DNA of 64,000 nt from Paralvinella palmiformis (taxonomy: Eukaryota; Annelida; Polychaeta; Terebellida; Alvinellidae), in assembly GCA_025642065.1 (NCBI GenBank), contig JAODUP010000275.1:365001-429000 (forward strand). The letters are read 5' to 3'. Position numbers and translations under genes: made by a program. This document shows, in pieces, positions 24,477-36,018 of the stretch. The notes below the pieces were generated by a model that saw only the letters and a program-made list of their open reading frames with translations, ran no database searches and was not told where the DNA came from. Each line of letters starts with the position of its first letter. Positions within the stretch are counted from its first letter, which is position 1.

Positions 24477-24891
24477 ATTTGTCAGTCATCTTTAATTAGT
24501 GAGTGCTAATTATGAATTATAATCAGAATGTATTTCATATACTAGCTGATTGTCTCCTGTAAGTATATCCATTTTGGCAGGTTTTTTACACACATTATTA
24601 ACCCCATTATCATGTAAAAAACAGGTTTTTTACAATGAATTGTAAAAAACTCCCTTTACGAAAGAAATTAAATTTTTACTGTGAAAATCACAATAATATC
24701 AAGTGTTAATAATGCCTGTTTATTGTAACATAGTGTTAGTATTACTACATATTGTATAATGCATTGATCAGTTAAATCAGTATGTGTATTTAGTTGATAC
24801 AGAAAGCCCACAAAACCTAATTTGGCAATTAATAATCACCAAAAACCAAATCAAATCATAACTGGATGCAATTGTCCAATTATACCCTAAT

Positions 24892-25338
24892 CACCAATTC
24901 TAGGTGACACACACTGAATGTATGATGACCATAACTTTAATATGAGCCCAATTGCTAATCCCTGGGTCTGATGATCCCCCATCTTTCTCACACCGACACC
25001 TACTGTCATTGTATTAGTGACTTAATTACCCCCAAATCATAGTGTTTGTAGCTTCATTTGTATAAAACCAGCCCAATTTCACATTTAAATCAGTATTCTT
25101 ATCTCTCATGCTACTGTACCTACATCGGGCTTGGCAGGTTTTTTACACGGACATTATTAACACCATTAATATATAGGTCCTACATACGTTGATTTCTGAA
25201 TGCTGAAAAGTTTCATGACATTGAAACCCTCTTTGTTGTGACTGTGATATTGTATTCATTATCAAGACCTTAACCAAGTATAAACGTGGAAGGCCACAAA
25301 ACTCTGTGTGGGAACACTTTTTTTCATGTGACCATTTC
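24892..25338 (+). repeat. Diverged direct duplication, copy 2
   Basis: Partner of 20848-21297, in the same orientation 4 kb away. It carries an extra 53-bp segment (25126-25178) flanked on both sides by CCTACAT. Copy 1 lacks this segment. Confidence 0.7.
25126..25178. mobile_element. 53-bp insertion with 7-bp target duplication
   Basis: The segment starting CGGGCTTGGCAGGTTTTTTA is bounded by CCTACAT at 25119-25125 and 25179-25185, and is absent from the paralogous copy near 21140. Similar GGC..GG..TTTTTTACAC starts occur near 20651 and 24577, so this may be a short interspersed family. Its type is unknown. Confidence 0.55.
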
Positions 25339-25882
25339 CTTCCACATATTTCACTAATGCTACAACAAAGATTTCCCCAGTTAATTGGTGGAAGGCTCTC
25401 AAATCATATAGCTTGCCAAGTGACTTTGTTGCATTAGCTGTTAAGCTGCTATAATGCCCAGCTTCATATGCATCCATTGAGAGGATTGTTTTCAAATTTT
25501 AGAAATATTCATACCACAATCGTCTTGGCAATAGCACACACAGCTGGGATTCTGCTACAGAATGGTTGAATTAGAATATTAACTATGTTGATGTTACGTC
25601 TAATTGTTTTCCACAGAGTAGTTAATATCTGTTATGTCATGATCTACATTTTATTTGTGCAAATATTTATGGTAATACAATAAAAAAAGTTTAGCATTTA
25701 GTTTTTTCTATATGTGTATGTTTGTGAGATGTATGTGAGTGAAGACATGATTATGTGAATGTGTTTACTTAGTTACACAATGTTTGTTCACATTTTTATG
25801 TTATTTACAGTTTATAACTGTTTTTTTACCCAACCCTTAGTATTTCCTATTTGAGGATAGTAGACATGTTTACAATAGTGAC

Positions 25883-26000
25883 TACCGTATATACTTGTGC
25901 ATAAGTTGATCTCATATATAAGACCGAGTCAGTATATCAGTCAATATCACGGGAAACTGCCTAACCTGAATATAAGATGATGCATAATTTAAAACTTTTA
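25883..26000 (+). mobile_element. pogo/Tigger-like element, left end only
   Basis: TACCGTATATACTTGTGCAT followed by AAGTTGATC matches the ends of the elements at 14339, 44527 and 49333. The TA at the start fits the target site. I could not find the other end, so the right limit is arbitrary. Confidence 0.5.
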
Positions 26001-26847
26001 AAAGACATTATTTGCAGAAAAATGGCTTTTTCTTTTTGACCTGGCATGTTGAAATTATCAAAAATGTCGAACTAGTGGTAGAGATATGTGTATGTAGAAC
26101 TGATTTCATAGGCAATATTTATACAGAGAACTAATTATGAAGACAGCTATAATCATGCTAAAGTTGTGAATTATTGCTGGTACTCACAGCTTTCTTTATG
26201 TTTTTAAAACATCGAATGAAACAAATTAAAATACAAAACTATTGCTGATAATGGTGAATTAAATTGTATTGCTTAGTAGAAACACAAGTAGATCTAACTG
26301 AAACATAAAAATCTTTTTTATCATTACTTGAGTGTCTATGCCCAGTATAGTTTCAAGAGGAGACACTGAAGTGGCTAAATAACATTGGAATTGGATACAC
26401 GATTAAAACTTTGCCATTTGGTAGCAATTCATTCCGTTGTCAAGATCAATGAAAGTATGTGATGAAGTTGATAAATTGAACAAGGTCTGCCACAATAAAG
26501 AATTCTGAAAAGGAATGCTCTTTCACCCATATTTATTCGCAGAGTATCAAACTGATGTGAATAGTAGGCACATGGTGTCAATGTGGTCAACATGTAGCCA
26601 ACAATTTTTAGTTATGATCAGTTTCACTATTGGTATCTAAACTGAGCTCACTATCACTGGCACTTTGATTGATATTTGGATAGTCTGCTTTCTCAGGCTC
26701 CTAAAGACACCATTCAATCCCTATATCCATACCATTTGATGCCATTATATTCAATAATAAACAAATGTATACACTGTGGTTAACAGGTGTAGACAACTAC
26801 CAGGATCACCGGAATCACCTTGCTAAGACATGACATCTGTGTGAGCT

Positions 26848-27180
26848 TTGGTTGTCTAGCAGTTAAGCATGTTGCACTTTGTGCTAAAGGGTGGATCTCC
26901 TCTGACCACCAAGGATCACAGTTTCGATCCCATCAAGAGGTTGAAACTTTTTCAGGGATTAATTTCTTGGCTCACAACATCATGGGTGGATGACCACGTT
27001 AAATGGCACTGCCGTCTCCACTGAATTAATAAAAAAAGGGGGATAATAAAAAAAAACCTGAGGACGTAATACACTCTGACAGTGACCACCCTCGGGTATT
27101 TCAGCTCCATCTTTTCATACTGCTCTCCTGTGAGTGTTGGGGGGAAGAGATATGAACAACCACTCAATAAAAGGGACCAT
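26848..27180 (+). mobile_element. tRNA-derived SINE, type B (copy 1)
   Basis: The head has TTGTCTAGCAGTTAAGC and the B box AGTTTCGATCCC. The body shares GAAACTTTTTCAGGGATTAA, then GGTGGATGA, AATGGC and GTCTCCA, with the inverted copy at 29690-30012. The last 100 bases or so resemble the end of the type C SINE at 7975. Confidence 0.8.
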
Positions 27181-27357
27181 AAGTAGTCGCACTTTCATGT
27201 GATATCACTGTTTCATGATTATAGATTGTGAAATGAAAGAAATTCAATCCAAAAAAAATCACAGACCCCACAACAGCAACCACTAATAAATCTGATGAAC
27301 ATTTTGCTACCATTATGGAGGCATTTCAGTCAGAAAATAAATGTAATAATCTGAATC

Positions 27358-28449
27358 AAACATGGGGTCAACTCAATTCCAGAATAGGAATGGTCCTTTT
27401 CATAGAGATCTGCAACCCTCAGTAAATCGGCTGACCAATCAGGAGCTGGCTATCTTTTTTGAGTCCATTCGTAATAACCATCAACGGGAACCTTGATTTG
27501 TAATATTATATTTACTCTATGGTTGCCATACTAGAATGCTATTTGATAGAATCAAATATTATTATCTGGTTTTGACAGTTTAAAAGCATATTAGTTAGTT
27601 GTGACTGCAAACATAAACAAAAGTGAACTGCATTGTGAGAAAATAATGACTCTCTTTTCAGGGTGAAATCCTGAACAGGATTTACTATTTACTGAAATAA
27701 TTGTTTGTTCACGGTCCCTTCGCTTCAAATTTGTGGGGCAATGTAGAAATTATATTCAGGCTTATAATATAAAACATTAAACTTACTTCTAACTGTGGCC
27801 TAACAAATAGGATAACTTATATTCATCTTTCAGATGAAAAAAACATTTGAAATACAGATGGCTATGTTGTATTATCAAACTCCCACTAAAATATAAATTT
27901 AATTCATTTCTCGCGTATTTATGGGAGACATCTGGATATTCTAGAAAGAAGAGGTTTTGCTAGACTAATGTAAAGTATTATAACATATTTTTAATAACCT
28001 TATCTACTTTTATCACTGGAAAAAGACTGGTTAAATCCAAAGCCAGTGTTTTCTGACCTAGCTGAAAATAGTTCAGCGGGATTTTTGTCACCAGGATCAA
28101 ATGCTAACCAGCCTCTGATTGGCCAGTACTTCAGGAATCTCTGGAATGAAAAGGACCATTGATGGTCAATTCCAAAATTGTTTATTTAAAAAATTGGAAT
28201 TAGAATTGATCAATTTTGAATTGGAATTGAAGTTTCCTACAAACAAATTAAAATCCACAAATTAATTTACCATTTAATTTTTTAATTCAGAAATATTTCT
28301 TCCATGACAATCCAACTAGGAATACAAACTACTTGTAGTAGGTATTCCAAAATTGTACTCGGTGTACCTACTCATGGTAAAAAAAGTCAGTAAAAATGGA
28401 ATTGGAAAATTTGATGTGTAATTGACCAAATGGAATTGATCCCATGTCT
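27358..28449 (+). mobile_element. MITE family 1 (copy b), interrupted by another transposon
   Basis: The left piece 27358-27390 (CATGGGGTCA, CAATTCC) and the right piece 28159-28449 (ending GGAATTGATCCCATGTCT) together make one copy of the element at 10398. They are separated by the 768-bp insertion 27391-28158. Confidence 0.75.
27391..28158. mobile_element. Nested non-autonomous DNA transposon with long imperfect inverted repeats
   Basis: Both ends read TGGTCCTTTTCAT inward. Inverted similarity extends about 60 bases, with TGACCAATCAGGAGCTGG on the left and TGGCCAATCAGAGGCTGG on the inverted right. The interior has no transposase. Removing it restores a continuous GGAATTGATGG in the host MITE. 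This implies either insertion without duplication or a 2-bp AT duplication if the ends are GGTCC. The superfamily is unresolved. Confidence 0.75.
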
Positions 28450-28691
28450 GATCTGAATATTTTAGCAAAAGAAAAACATTAATAATAGTCTGAAGGAGCA
28501 CTGGAGGTACTCTTTAATAAAACAGGCTTATTAGCACAAATCATTCAAATTCAAATGCACTATACACTGACATAAAAATAAGATGCCTCTAAAACCCTGA
28601 TGGAAATTTGACTTTAAATATAAAGAACTTCAAATATCAGATGAATACAGATTTATACATACACACACACACACACATATATATATATACC

Positions 28692-29096
28692 AGACATAGG
28701 GTCAATTCAATTCCAGAATGGTAATTGATGGGCAATTCCAATTCCTGTTCTGGAATTGATTATTTAAAAAAATGGATTTGGAATTGATAAATTTGGAATT
28801 GAAGCGTCCTACAAAAAATTTAAATCTACAAATTAATTTAACATTTAATTTTTTAATTCAGAAAATGTTCTTCCATGACAATCCTACTTGGAATATAAAC
28901 TACTCTGAGTAGGTATTCCAAGTAGGTACTTGGAGTAAGTACCTATTAAGCACCACCTACTCATGGTAAAAAATAGTAGGCAAAAAGAGTTGGTAAAAAT
29001 GGAACTGGAAATTTGGAATTGATAAATCTGATGTGGAATTGACCAAATGGAAATGAGTGGAACTGGAATTGACAAAATGGAATTGACCTAATGTAT
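28692..29096 (+). mobile_element. MITE family 1 (copy c)
   Basis: Starts AGACATAGGGTCAATTCA and ends GGAATTGACCTAATGTAT. The interior has the same GGAATTG steps and an expanded TACTTGGAGTAAGTACC palindrome. It lies about 240 bp right of copy b, between CA/TA tracts. Confidence 0.78.
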
Positions 29097-29689
29097 GATA
29101 TACACACACACACGCACGTTATTGGTTTGTATACTATCCTGGCTTTGGACAAGTGTTCTAAAAGCCATGTAAAACTTAATGCAGGTCTCATTATATACAA
29201 TTTTTATGGATAAAAAAGGTGTGGGGCTGGTATGTGACTAGATCTAGTCTAGAATAAAAACAAATGGGTTGGTCTAAATACCGCATGGACACACTCAGAG
29301 ACAATAATAAAGTATTTTGTGATTGTATTTGGGACTTTATATATATATGCTATCTAATAAAATTTATCAACAAATTCCCTTGCATTATTATCAAATAGTA
29401 TCTGTTTTCTTTCAGCTTTCAGTACCACAAGGACAGTCATGAATAAGGCAGTTAATGCTCCATTCACTAGATGGCATTACTGTACCTAACTGTTCATCAT
29501 CAAGGGACAGCACAGGCATTGACACTATTAAATAAAACGTTTTATGATTACGTTTTGGATTTGGGCCCTGACCTAAAGTAAATAGTCTTCATACTGTCAT
29601 GCTGCTGTCAAATATCTAAATTATAATAAAGTCTTAATTGTAGTGAGGTGAAACTAGTTCTTATTTTTGTTTGTTTTGGGGGATAATTG

Positions 29690-30012
29690 GTTATTCAGCA
29701 CAGCCTCTATGTTCGAGTGGTTGAGAAATCTCATTCTCCACCACTCACAGGGGAGCAGTACAGAAAGAAGGAACCAAAATACCATGAGGGTGGTCACTGC
29801 CAGAGTGTTTTACGTCTTCAGGGGGTCTTTAATGTCCCCCTTTATTTTTAATAATTCAATGGAGACAGCAGCGCCATTTAACATTGTCATCCACCCCTGA
29901 TGTTGTGAGCAGAGAAATTAATCTCTGGAAAAGTTTCTACCTGTTGCTGGGATTGAATATGTGACCCTTGGCACCAAGTGCAGGTGCTTAACCGCTATGC
30001 CATCAGAGTTCA
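29690..30012 (-). mobile_element. tRNA-derived SINE, type B (copy 2)
   Basis: The inverted partner of 26848-27180. On the minus strand it has GGCATAGCGGTTAAGC, a degenerate B box ATTCAATCCC, GAAACTTTTCCAGAGATTAA and the same tail with CAACCACTCGA. Confidence 0.8.
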
Positions 30013-32014
30013 GTATTTTTTTCTGATTTTTACTGTCTCCTCAACAGTATTTATAAACAAAAAATAACAGTTCTGGTCGCTATTAAAACTAGAAACACTA
30101 AACTACAATAGACAATCGAAACACTAACTCACAATTAAGCTACTCCAAACATCTACTCTCACAAGCATAAAACAGGAGTAGAAACAATGAATCTTTGCTG
30201 TAGGTAGTAAATTAAACAACAGAAAAATAACAGTTTCCAATAACGGATACTATTTATTTGATAATAATGCAAGTGAATTTGTTGATGATTTTGTTTTATT
30301 TGGCCAATCACACAACCTACCAGACCTGTCATTAGGGAAGGTGGTCATTTTTTCAGAATGGTCATAGAGCTCATTGGATAGGTCTTGTCATAACTAAGAA
30401 GAAACTATATAATTTAATGGGGCTATATTTTATCATTATTGAGGTCAAAAAAGTCTAATTCCAGAAATGTACCATTGCCAGAGGTGAAGGTTTATCAATG
30501 TCATAACTCACCAAATAATTTCAAGTTATCATATTTTTCAGAAATAAGGCTGCAAAATTGGCCCAAACACCAAATTTAGACTCTGTTTATTTCAGGGCAG
30601 TCCAATGTGAGAAATTTTCAAATAAGTTGTAGAACATCCATTTTTGTTTCATTAGATAGGTCTTGAAGAGAATAATAAGTAAATATATAACTTAGGTGTT
30701 GTGCTGTTATATATTTTATAAAGAAATTAACCACAATACAATATGTTTTATGATTAGAATGTAGTTATATATACATATTATATGCATGTAAATCATATTA
30801 CGGTGACAAATGTGATGAATTTTTTTTTCAAGTGAGATGAACAAATCCAATGGAAAAGACGATATTGAATTGTTTATGTACATCTAACAAATTGAAATTG
30901 CCTTTCGGTGTTTATCTTAGGCCGGCAAACTTGAACCAAGCAACTTTTTTTAGACAGATGTTTAATTCTCTATTACATCTTAAATATTCACAATGTGCAC
31001 TAAATATAGTCAAATATAATTTTATGTATATTATTATGCATATATCATACATAAAATAGGATGGATGGGCTAAATTAGGCATAGATTTGATCGGATTGTA
31101 TAACAACCTAAACATGTTGAACTGACACTGTGGGAATTTACGAGATTTGGCACTGGAGGACCTCTGGGTTTTTCCCATTGCACAGCATGGAGAGTTTCGC
31201 ATCTAAAAATTACACCTTTAATAGAAAACATTCTCAGCTTTATCACAGTTTCATATTTACATAGGGAAACCAGCATATTTAGAAAGAGTGGAATATTGGC
31301 AACAACATGGCTAGTTTCGTTTGTTAATAGATACTGCCAAGGTGGGCAAAAGATCCCCTATTGCAGACCATTTGTTAAAAATTCGTTTGCGCTTCATTTC
31401 TGGCCCGTTTTTGACGTAACTTCATTTAACAATTAGATTAGGGGATAGAGCTATGTGCTTTCTAATTATTTATTTAATTTATAGTTATTACATGTAATAT
31501 TAAGACAACCATAAGCAAAACAAACATGACTTTCATTTCATGCATCATTTTCCTTACGGTAGTTACACCCATTTAAAAGCACTTGTCAAATAATATTCAA
31601 GTCCCTAGTGTCATAAGTATAATAATGTCAACATGGGTTAGGAGTAAACAGCTAGTAGCTGCCTTGGTGATCTGTAGAGACTAGTCTAAATAACAAAACC
31701 TCCCTACCCCAGTCTGGAGTCTAGATAGTAGATCTAGTGACTAGTCTCGACTTGATCTTAAATCACAACAGTCAACACTGAACTGAACGCTTGTCGACAT
31801 GATGTAATTAATTTACTAACACAATGCTACCGTTAATAATAATGTAAAACTTGCTTTTATAATATTAATAAAACCCTAGAAAAGTTTAATATTTACATTT
31901 TAATGTCATAAATTGTAATGTTTCCGCCCAGTTGTTGCCACCTACATATTTCACAAGCCTTCCTCCTGATCAAAGGGTCAAGGACGTGCTGATTCGTGCA
32001 TATTTTAATCAACT

Positions 32015-32075
32015 GTTGTTTGATTGGTCAAAAGCTAATTTTGGTTGATGCAAAAACAGTAGGGTATATAAAAAT
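32015..32075 (+). promoter_or_regulatory. CCAAT/TATA-like cluster, weak promoter candidate
   Basis: TTTGATTGGTCA near 32019 is an inverted CCAAT box, and GGGTATATAAAAAT near 32061 is a TATA box with typical spacing. The next coding-like sequence downstream is the LINE at 32343, so this could be chance or transposon-derived. There is no evidence that it serves CCDC91. Confidence 0.25.
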
Positions 32076-32342
32076 CAATATTACATTTCTTCAACATTAA
32101 TCGCGAAATTTACTTTAAATATTCGCATACGGTTTAATTAATAACAACTTTTTATAAAAATTCAAAGGGTTCAACTATATACCAAAAAGGTGCTTAGACA
32201 ACTCGGCCCAAGTGAGAACAGTTCGGCCTCGGAAAAGATATAGCTTTGCATTAATTACATCTCCAAATGTTTATTCCAAATATTAAGAGATTAATATTTA
32301 TAAATTTACTAAATACTGGTTCTGTAATTTGGTCATATTTAG

Positions 32343-33245
32343 GTTGTTATGGAAGAAGAGAATATGGAAGATATGCCATCATTAGAAACTAAATACCGTG
32401 GTCCCCCATTCTCTGATGTAAACATAACATCAGAATTGGTATAGAAAAAAGCTGACCAAGCTGAACCTCAGTAAAGCACCGGGACCCGACAAAATTCACA
32501 CAAGAGTCTTGAAGGAGATGGCTGATGTCATTTCATCACCCCGGGCGTCATCTTCCATCAATCACTCAGTGAGGGGCGACTTCCCACCACCTGGAAAATT
32601 GGAAATATCACGCCAATACATAAGAAAGGTAGCAGATCAAGTGCTGGAAATTACAGACCAGTAAGTCTGACCTCCATAATAGGAAAAGTGATAGAGTCAA
32701 TAATACGTGATCACCTGGTACATCATGTGATGGAAAGTGTGGACTCTGTGGACCCAATTCACCGTGTACCTCGATTTCCGCAAGGCGTTCGATTATGTAC
32801 CACACCAGAGACTCCATGCTAAGATAGCAGCATATGGATTCAGCGGCAAAGTCCTGGACTGGATACAAGCTTTCCCGACTGACCGTAAACAACGTGTAGT
32901 GGTGAATAGCTGCTGTCAGCATGGCTGGAGATGCTCAGCGGTATTGCTCAGGGAAGCGTTCTCGGGCCCATACTGTTTGTCATCTTCATCAATGACCTAC
33001 CCGATATGATACGCAACACAGCACATACATATTTGCAGAGGACACAAAGGTCTATAGGAAATCATCCATAGAGAATGACAGCAAGTGGATCTCCAACGAC
33101 TTGTTGAATGGTCTGAGAAGTGGCAACTGCAGTTTAATGCCGACAAATGCAAGATCCTCCACCTCGGCAGGAATAGCACATGTCTAGCCTACAAGATGGG
33201 AAATATTGAGATGCAGTCCACTAAAGTAGAAAAGGACCCCGAGGA
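32343..33245 (+). pseudogene. LINE (CR1/jockey-type) reverse transcriptase, decayed
   Basis: In order on the plus strand are LSKAPGPDKIHTRVLKEM, then after frame changes PIHKK..., NYRPVSLTSIIGKVIES, VYLDFRKAFDYVPHQRL, GKVLDWIQAF, a broken PQGSVLGP box, FADDT-like remains and WSEKWQLQFNADKCKILHLG. These are the finger, palm and thumb motifs of non-LTR reverse transcriptase. Several frameshifts, a stop at 32442 and a deletion before YLDFRKAFD make it non-functional. The frame opening at 32349 (MEEENMEDMPSLE) is the segment that normally precedes the reverse transcriptase. Confidence 0.88.
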
Positions 33246-33411
33246 ACTGAAATTCCACCAGCACATAACATTGTGTGACAGAGTGCCAATGCCCATCTGT
33301 GGGGACATTTTCTTTGATTAGTTCATTCGCTATGTCGCTAGGAGATTTTAATAGCTTCTCCTGCTCCATCGTCGTAATTGCCCACGTGGACAATGAAGGC
33401 GGCGATTTAAT

Positions 33412-33752
33412 AGAATTTGAAGAAAAATTTACTGTTTGTGTGTTACTTTTGTTTCTTTGATCTATTTGCATGGTTTGCATCGATATATGAAGCATTAAAA
33501 GAAAATTTTATCTAGATTCTACTTATAAAATCTACTCTGTTCGGATTATTCTGAAACTACTCCGAAGCAAACATGAGGCCTTTTAATTTAAACATCAAAT
33601 ATTGATTGATGTTAAAAGAAGTTAATAATTACCTATTCAAAGTATGACGAATACAAATATTTGTTTCCACTAAACTGTCAATTTTCTTTGTTCTATAGTC
33701 ACTGATGGCAACGCAATTAAGTAGCGGCGACGAAACGGCCTGGGCCTAGGCC
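33412..33752 (+). repeat. Direct repeat, copy 1 (LTR-like candidate)
   Basis: About 340 bp aligning with 35519-35848. Shared landmarks are AGAATTTGAAG, TTTGTGTGTT, CATTAAAAGAAA, GGATTATTCTGAA, GAGGCCTTT and ATTGATGTTAA, then ATGGCAACG with a GTGACAA/GCGACGAA stretch and CCTGGG. By eye the two agree at about 80%. The pair could be two LTRs around a 1.77-kb interior, or two copies of another element. Confidence 0.65.
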
Positions 33753-33914
33753 TTCACGGTATACATTACTGCATATGTTCGGAGCCACTGAATGGTGTTT
33801 GACGATGAAGATCTTGATACGAGATCTACGGAGTAGTGATGACACAGCTATAGCGCCTGTTAAAAACTCGGGTCAAGTCTTGTTTTCTATGCAAGATACT
33901 TCTTATTTACTGGA

Positions 33915-34235
33915 TCACGGCAGATTGTAACGCTCCCTAATACAATATGTTTGTCCGATCGGGACTTCAGTGTATTTAATGTGGGAATGTCTACTACCCG
34001 TTCCAATCGTTTGTCACTCTCTGACTGAATACATATTGCCTCAAACTTGATTTTGAGCGGCACTTCACTAGCTTGAGGCTCTGCCCTCCGGTGTTTGATA
34101 TTTCAACCAGCGAGGAGAATAGGTTAGATTCCAGCCTGTCTATACCCTTCGTGATGTTACACACCTGAAGCATGTCGCCTCGTCTAGCTTCTACGATAGC
34201 ACAAAGATGGGAGTCTCGGGGCTTCTGGTTTATCT
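33915..34235 (-). pseudogene. LINE ORF2 C-terminal fragment, inverted
   Basis: The minus strand reads RGDMLQVCNITKGIDRL, then SLKLVKCRSKSSLRQYVFSQ and RVTNDWN. This is the conserved region after the reverse transcriptase in CR1-like LINEs. Stops follow. It points opposite to the adjacent reverse transcriptase at 32343-33245. Confidence 0.75.
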
Positions 34236-35397
34236 CTATGATGCAGGATAGATGAAGAATAACTGATTAAATTTACGTTTACTCAACAGTGTTTTGCGTA
34301 AAGTAAATGTAGGTCTAGACCTAATAGGCCCTTATATAGGAGCATTCATTGTTTGCAGTAAATAGTGTTAACACTGAGTGATAATGGAGCGGGCTGTCGT
34401 TTTACGGTGTTGTGTAAAGTATAGATTTAGATCTAATACACCTCTATTGATATCGTTAATAAATAAATAAACGAATGAACAACGGAACATATCACTAAGA
34501 GCAACATATATGTAATTTAGTGGGTACATAAAACAGACATGACAGTAAGTCATCAGCTTTTTATTTGGTTTTATTCATATCATTATCTATTTTAGTATTT
34601 AGTTTTAAAACTGGTATACGCAATACGTTAAATGGTAATACGTAGACCTAAACTGTAATAAATGGAACAGATAACAAGTGAAATAAATGTCTGTTTTTAA
34701 AAGATATTTTTTAAATAATTAGAAAAATGTGTAATTTCTGGCACGGTTAGCAATCTTTGGGCAGGTAAGACCCCGTAAGTTAACAGACGAACACTAGTGA
34801 GGAAACTTGCGTAAAAATAGATATTAAAAGCATCATGTTAATGATTATAAATAATGTCATCATGTTGACTATGACCATACATAACACACACACACAATAT
34901 ATATATATATATATATATGAGACGTGCATGCACCACACAAATAAGCTTAATTTGAGATTTATGCAACTCAGACAGTTACTTTTGGACTATACAACAATGC
35001 ACAAGTATGCAAAAGCTGTTGTACACTAATATCCCCCACTCTGATACTGGTCCCAGTACAAGAAAATCTTCCACTGTAAATTTTGGAACATTGAAGATTG
35101 GTGATGCTTCACTTTATTATCTGAGACAAGGTTCACCTGGATTGGAACAAATGATGCTTCATTGTGTAGCAATGTCATCATCATATAGAGTGGTATTTAT
35201 GCAGATCCACTCGAGTTCAACCATCCACTGCATGTGTGACAAGACAGATTGAGCCTTTCGGTGTGGACAGACATCTGGATAACAGACAACACAAGGATGC
35301 AGAGCTCTGTGGACTACGATTCGTAGTGTATGGCATTATCAAGTGCAGAGATAAGGCTATGATAGGTTGTCCTGTTGACATTTGGGGTAGAGACTCC

Positions 35398-35510
35398 AGG
35401 CTGTCGCCTATTCGGAACAGCCATTATTGATAGCTTGCTTGTAGTTCAGGGATTATCCTCAGGCTGTCGCTTGTTTGGCACAGCCTATTGATGGCTACTT
35501 GCTTACAACC
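35398..35510. repeat. Imperfect tandem duplication, unit about 63 bp
   Basis: CAGGCTGTCGCCTATTCGGA at 35398 and CAGGCTGTCGCTTGTTTGGC at 35461 start two similar units, both containing ACAGCC, TTGATRGC and CTTGCTT. They lie just left of the second LTR-like repeat. Confidence 0.75.
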
Positions 35511-35518
35511 TTTTATAC

Positions 35519-35848
35519 AGAATTTGAAGGACAATTTACAGTTTGTGTGTTTATTTGATCTCTCTAGTTTGTCGTGATATGAATCCATTAAAAGAAATTT
35601 TGATCTACAGTGTACTTATTTATCAAATCTACTTTATTTGGATTATTCTGAAGCTACTCCAAAGTAAATCCCTGAGGCCTTTAATTGAAATATCAAATAT
35701 TAATTGATGTTAACAGAAATGATTAATTACCTGTTCAAAGAATAAAGAATATAAGTATTTGTTTTGACTAAAACTGGCAATTTTCTTTGGTTTAATTACT
35801 CATGGCAACGAAAAATAGTGGTGACAAAAAGACCTGGGTCGAGACCTC
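35519..35848 (+). repeat. Direct repeat, copy 2 (LTR-like candidate)
   Basis: Partner of 33412-33752, in the same orientation. After CTCATGGCAACGAAAAATAG the shared part fades near GACCTGGGTCGAG. Confidence 0.65.
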
Positions 35849-36018
35849 AGGGCCGAGGTCTACAGTATTCTTAAAACTAGTCTAGTCAGACTAGTGTTGT
35901 CATCCAATGATAGATCTATTGATAATGAAGCTAAAGAAATGGCATGAGCGAATGTATCCCAGGATATTAGAATGGTTATCTCTTCAGCAATGAAATCTCT
36001 TATTGCATCAGAGTTTCA

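Noticed and set aside
32349..32438. An acidic open frame (MEEENMEDMPSLE) after a CCAAT/TATA-like cluster, with a GT at the end in the right phase, as the first coding exon of CCDC91.
   Set aside because: The frame runs on directly into KLNLSKAPGPDKIHTRVLKE, and the TKYRGPPFSDVNIT segment is what normally precedes this motif in CR1-like LINEs. It is part of the LINE.
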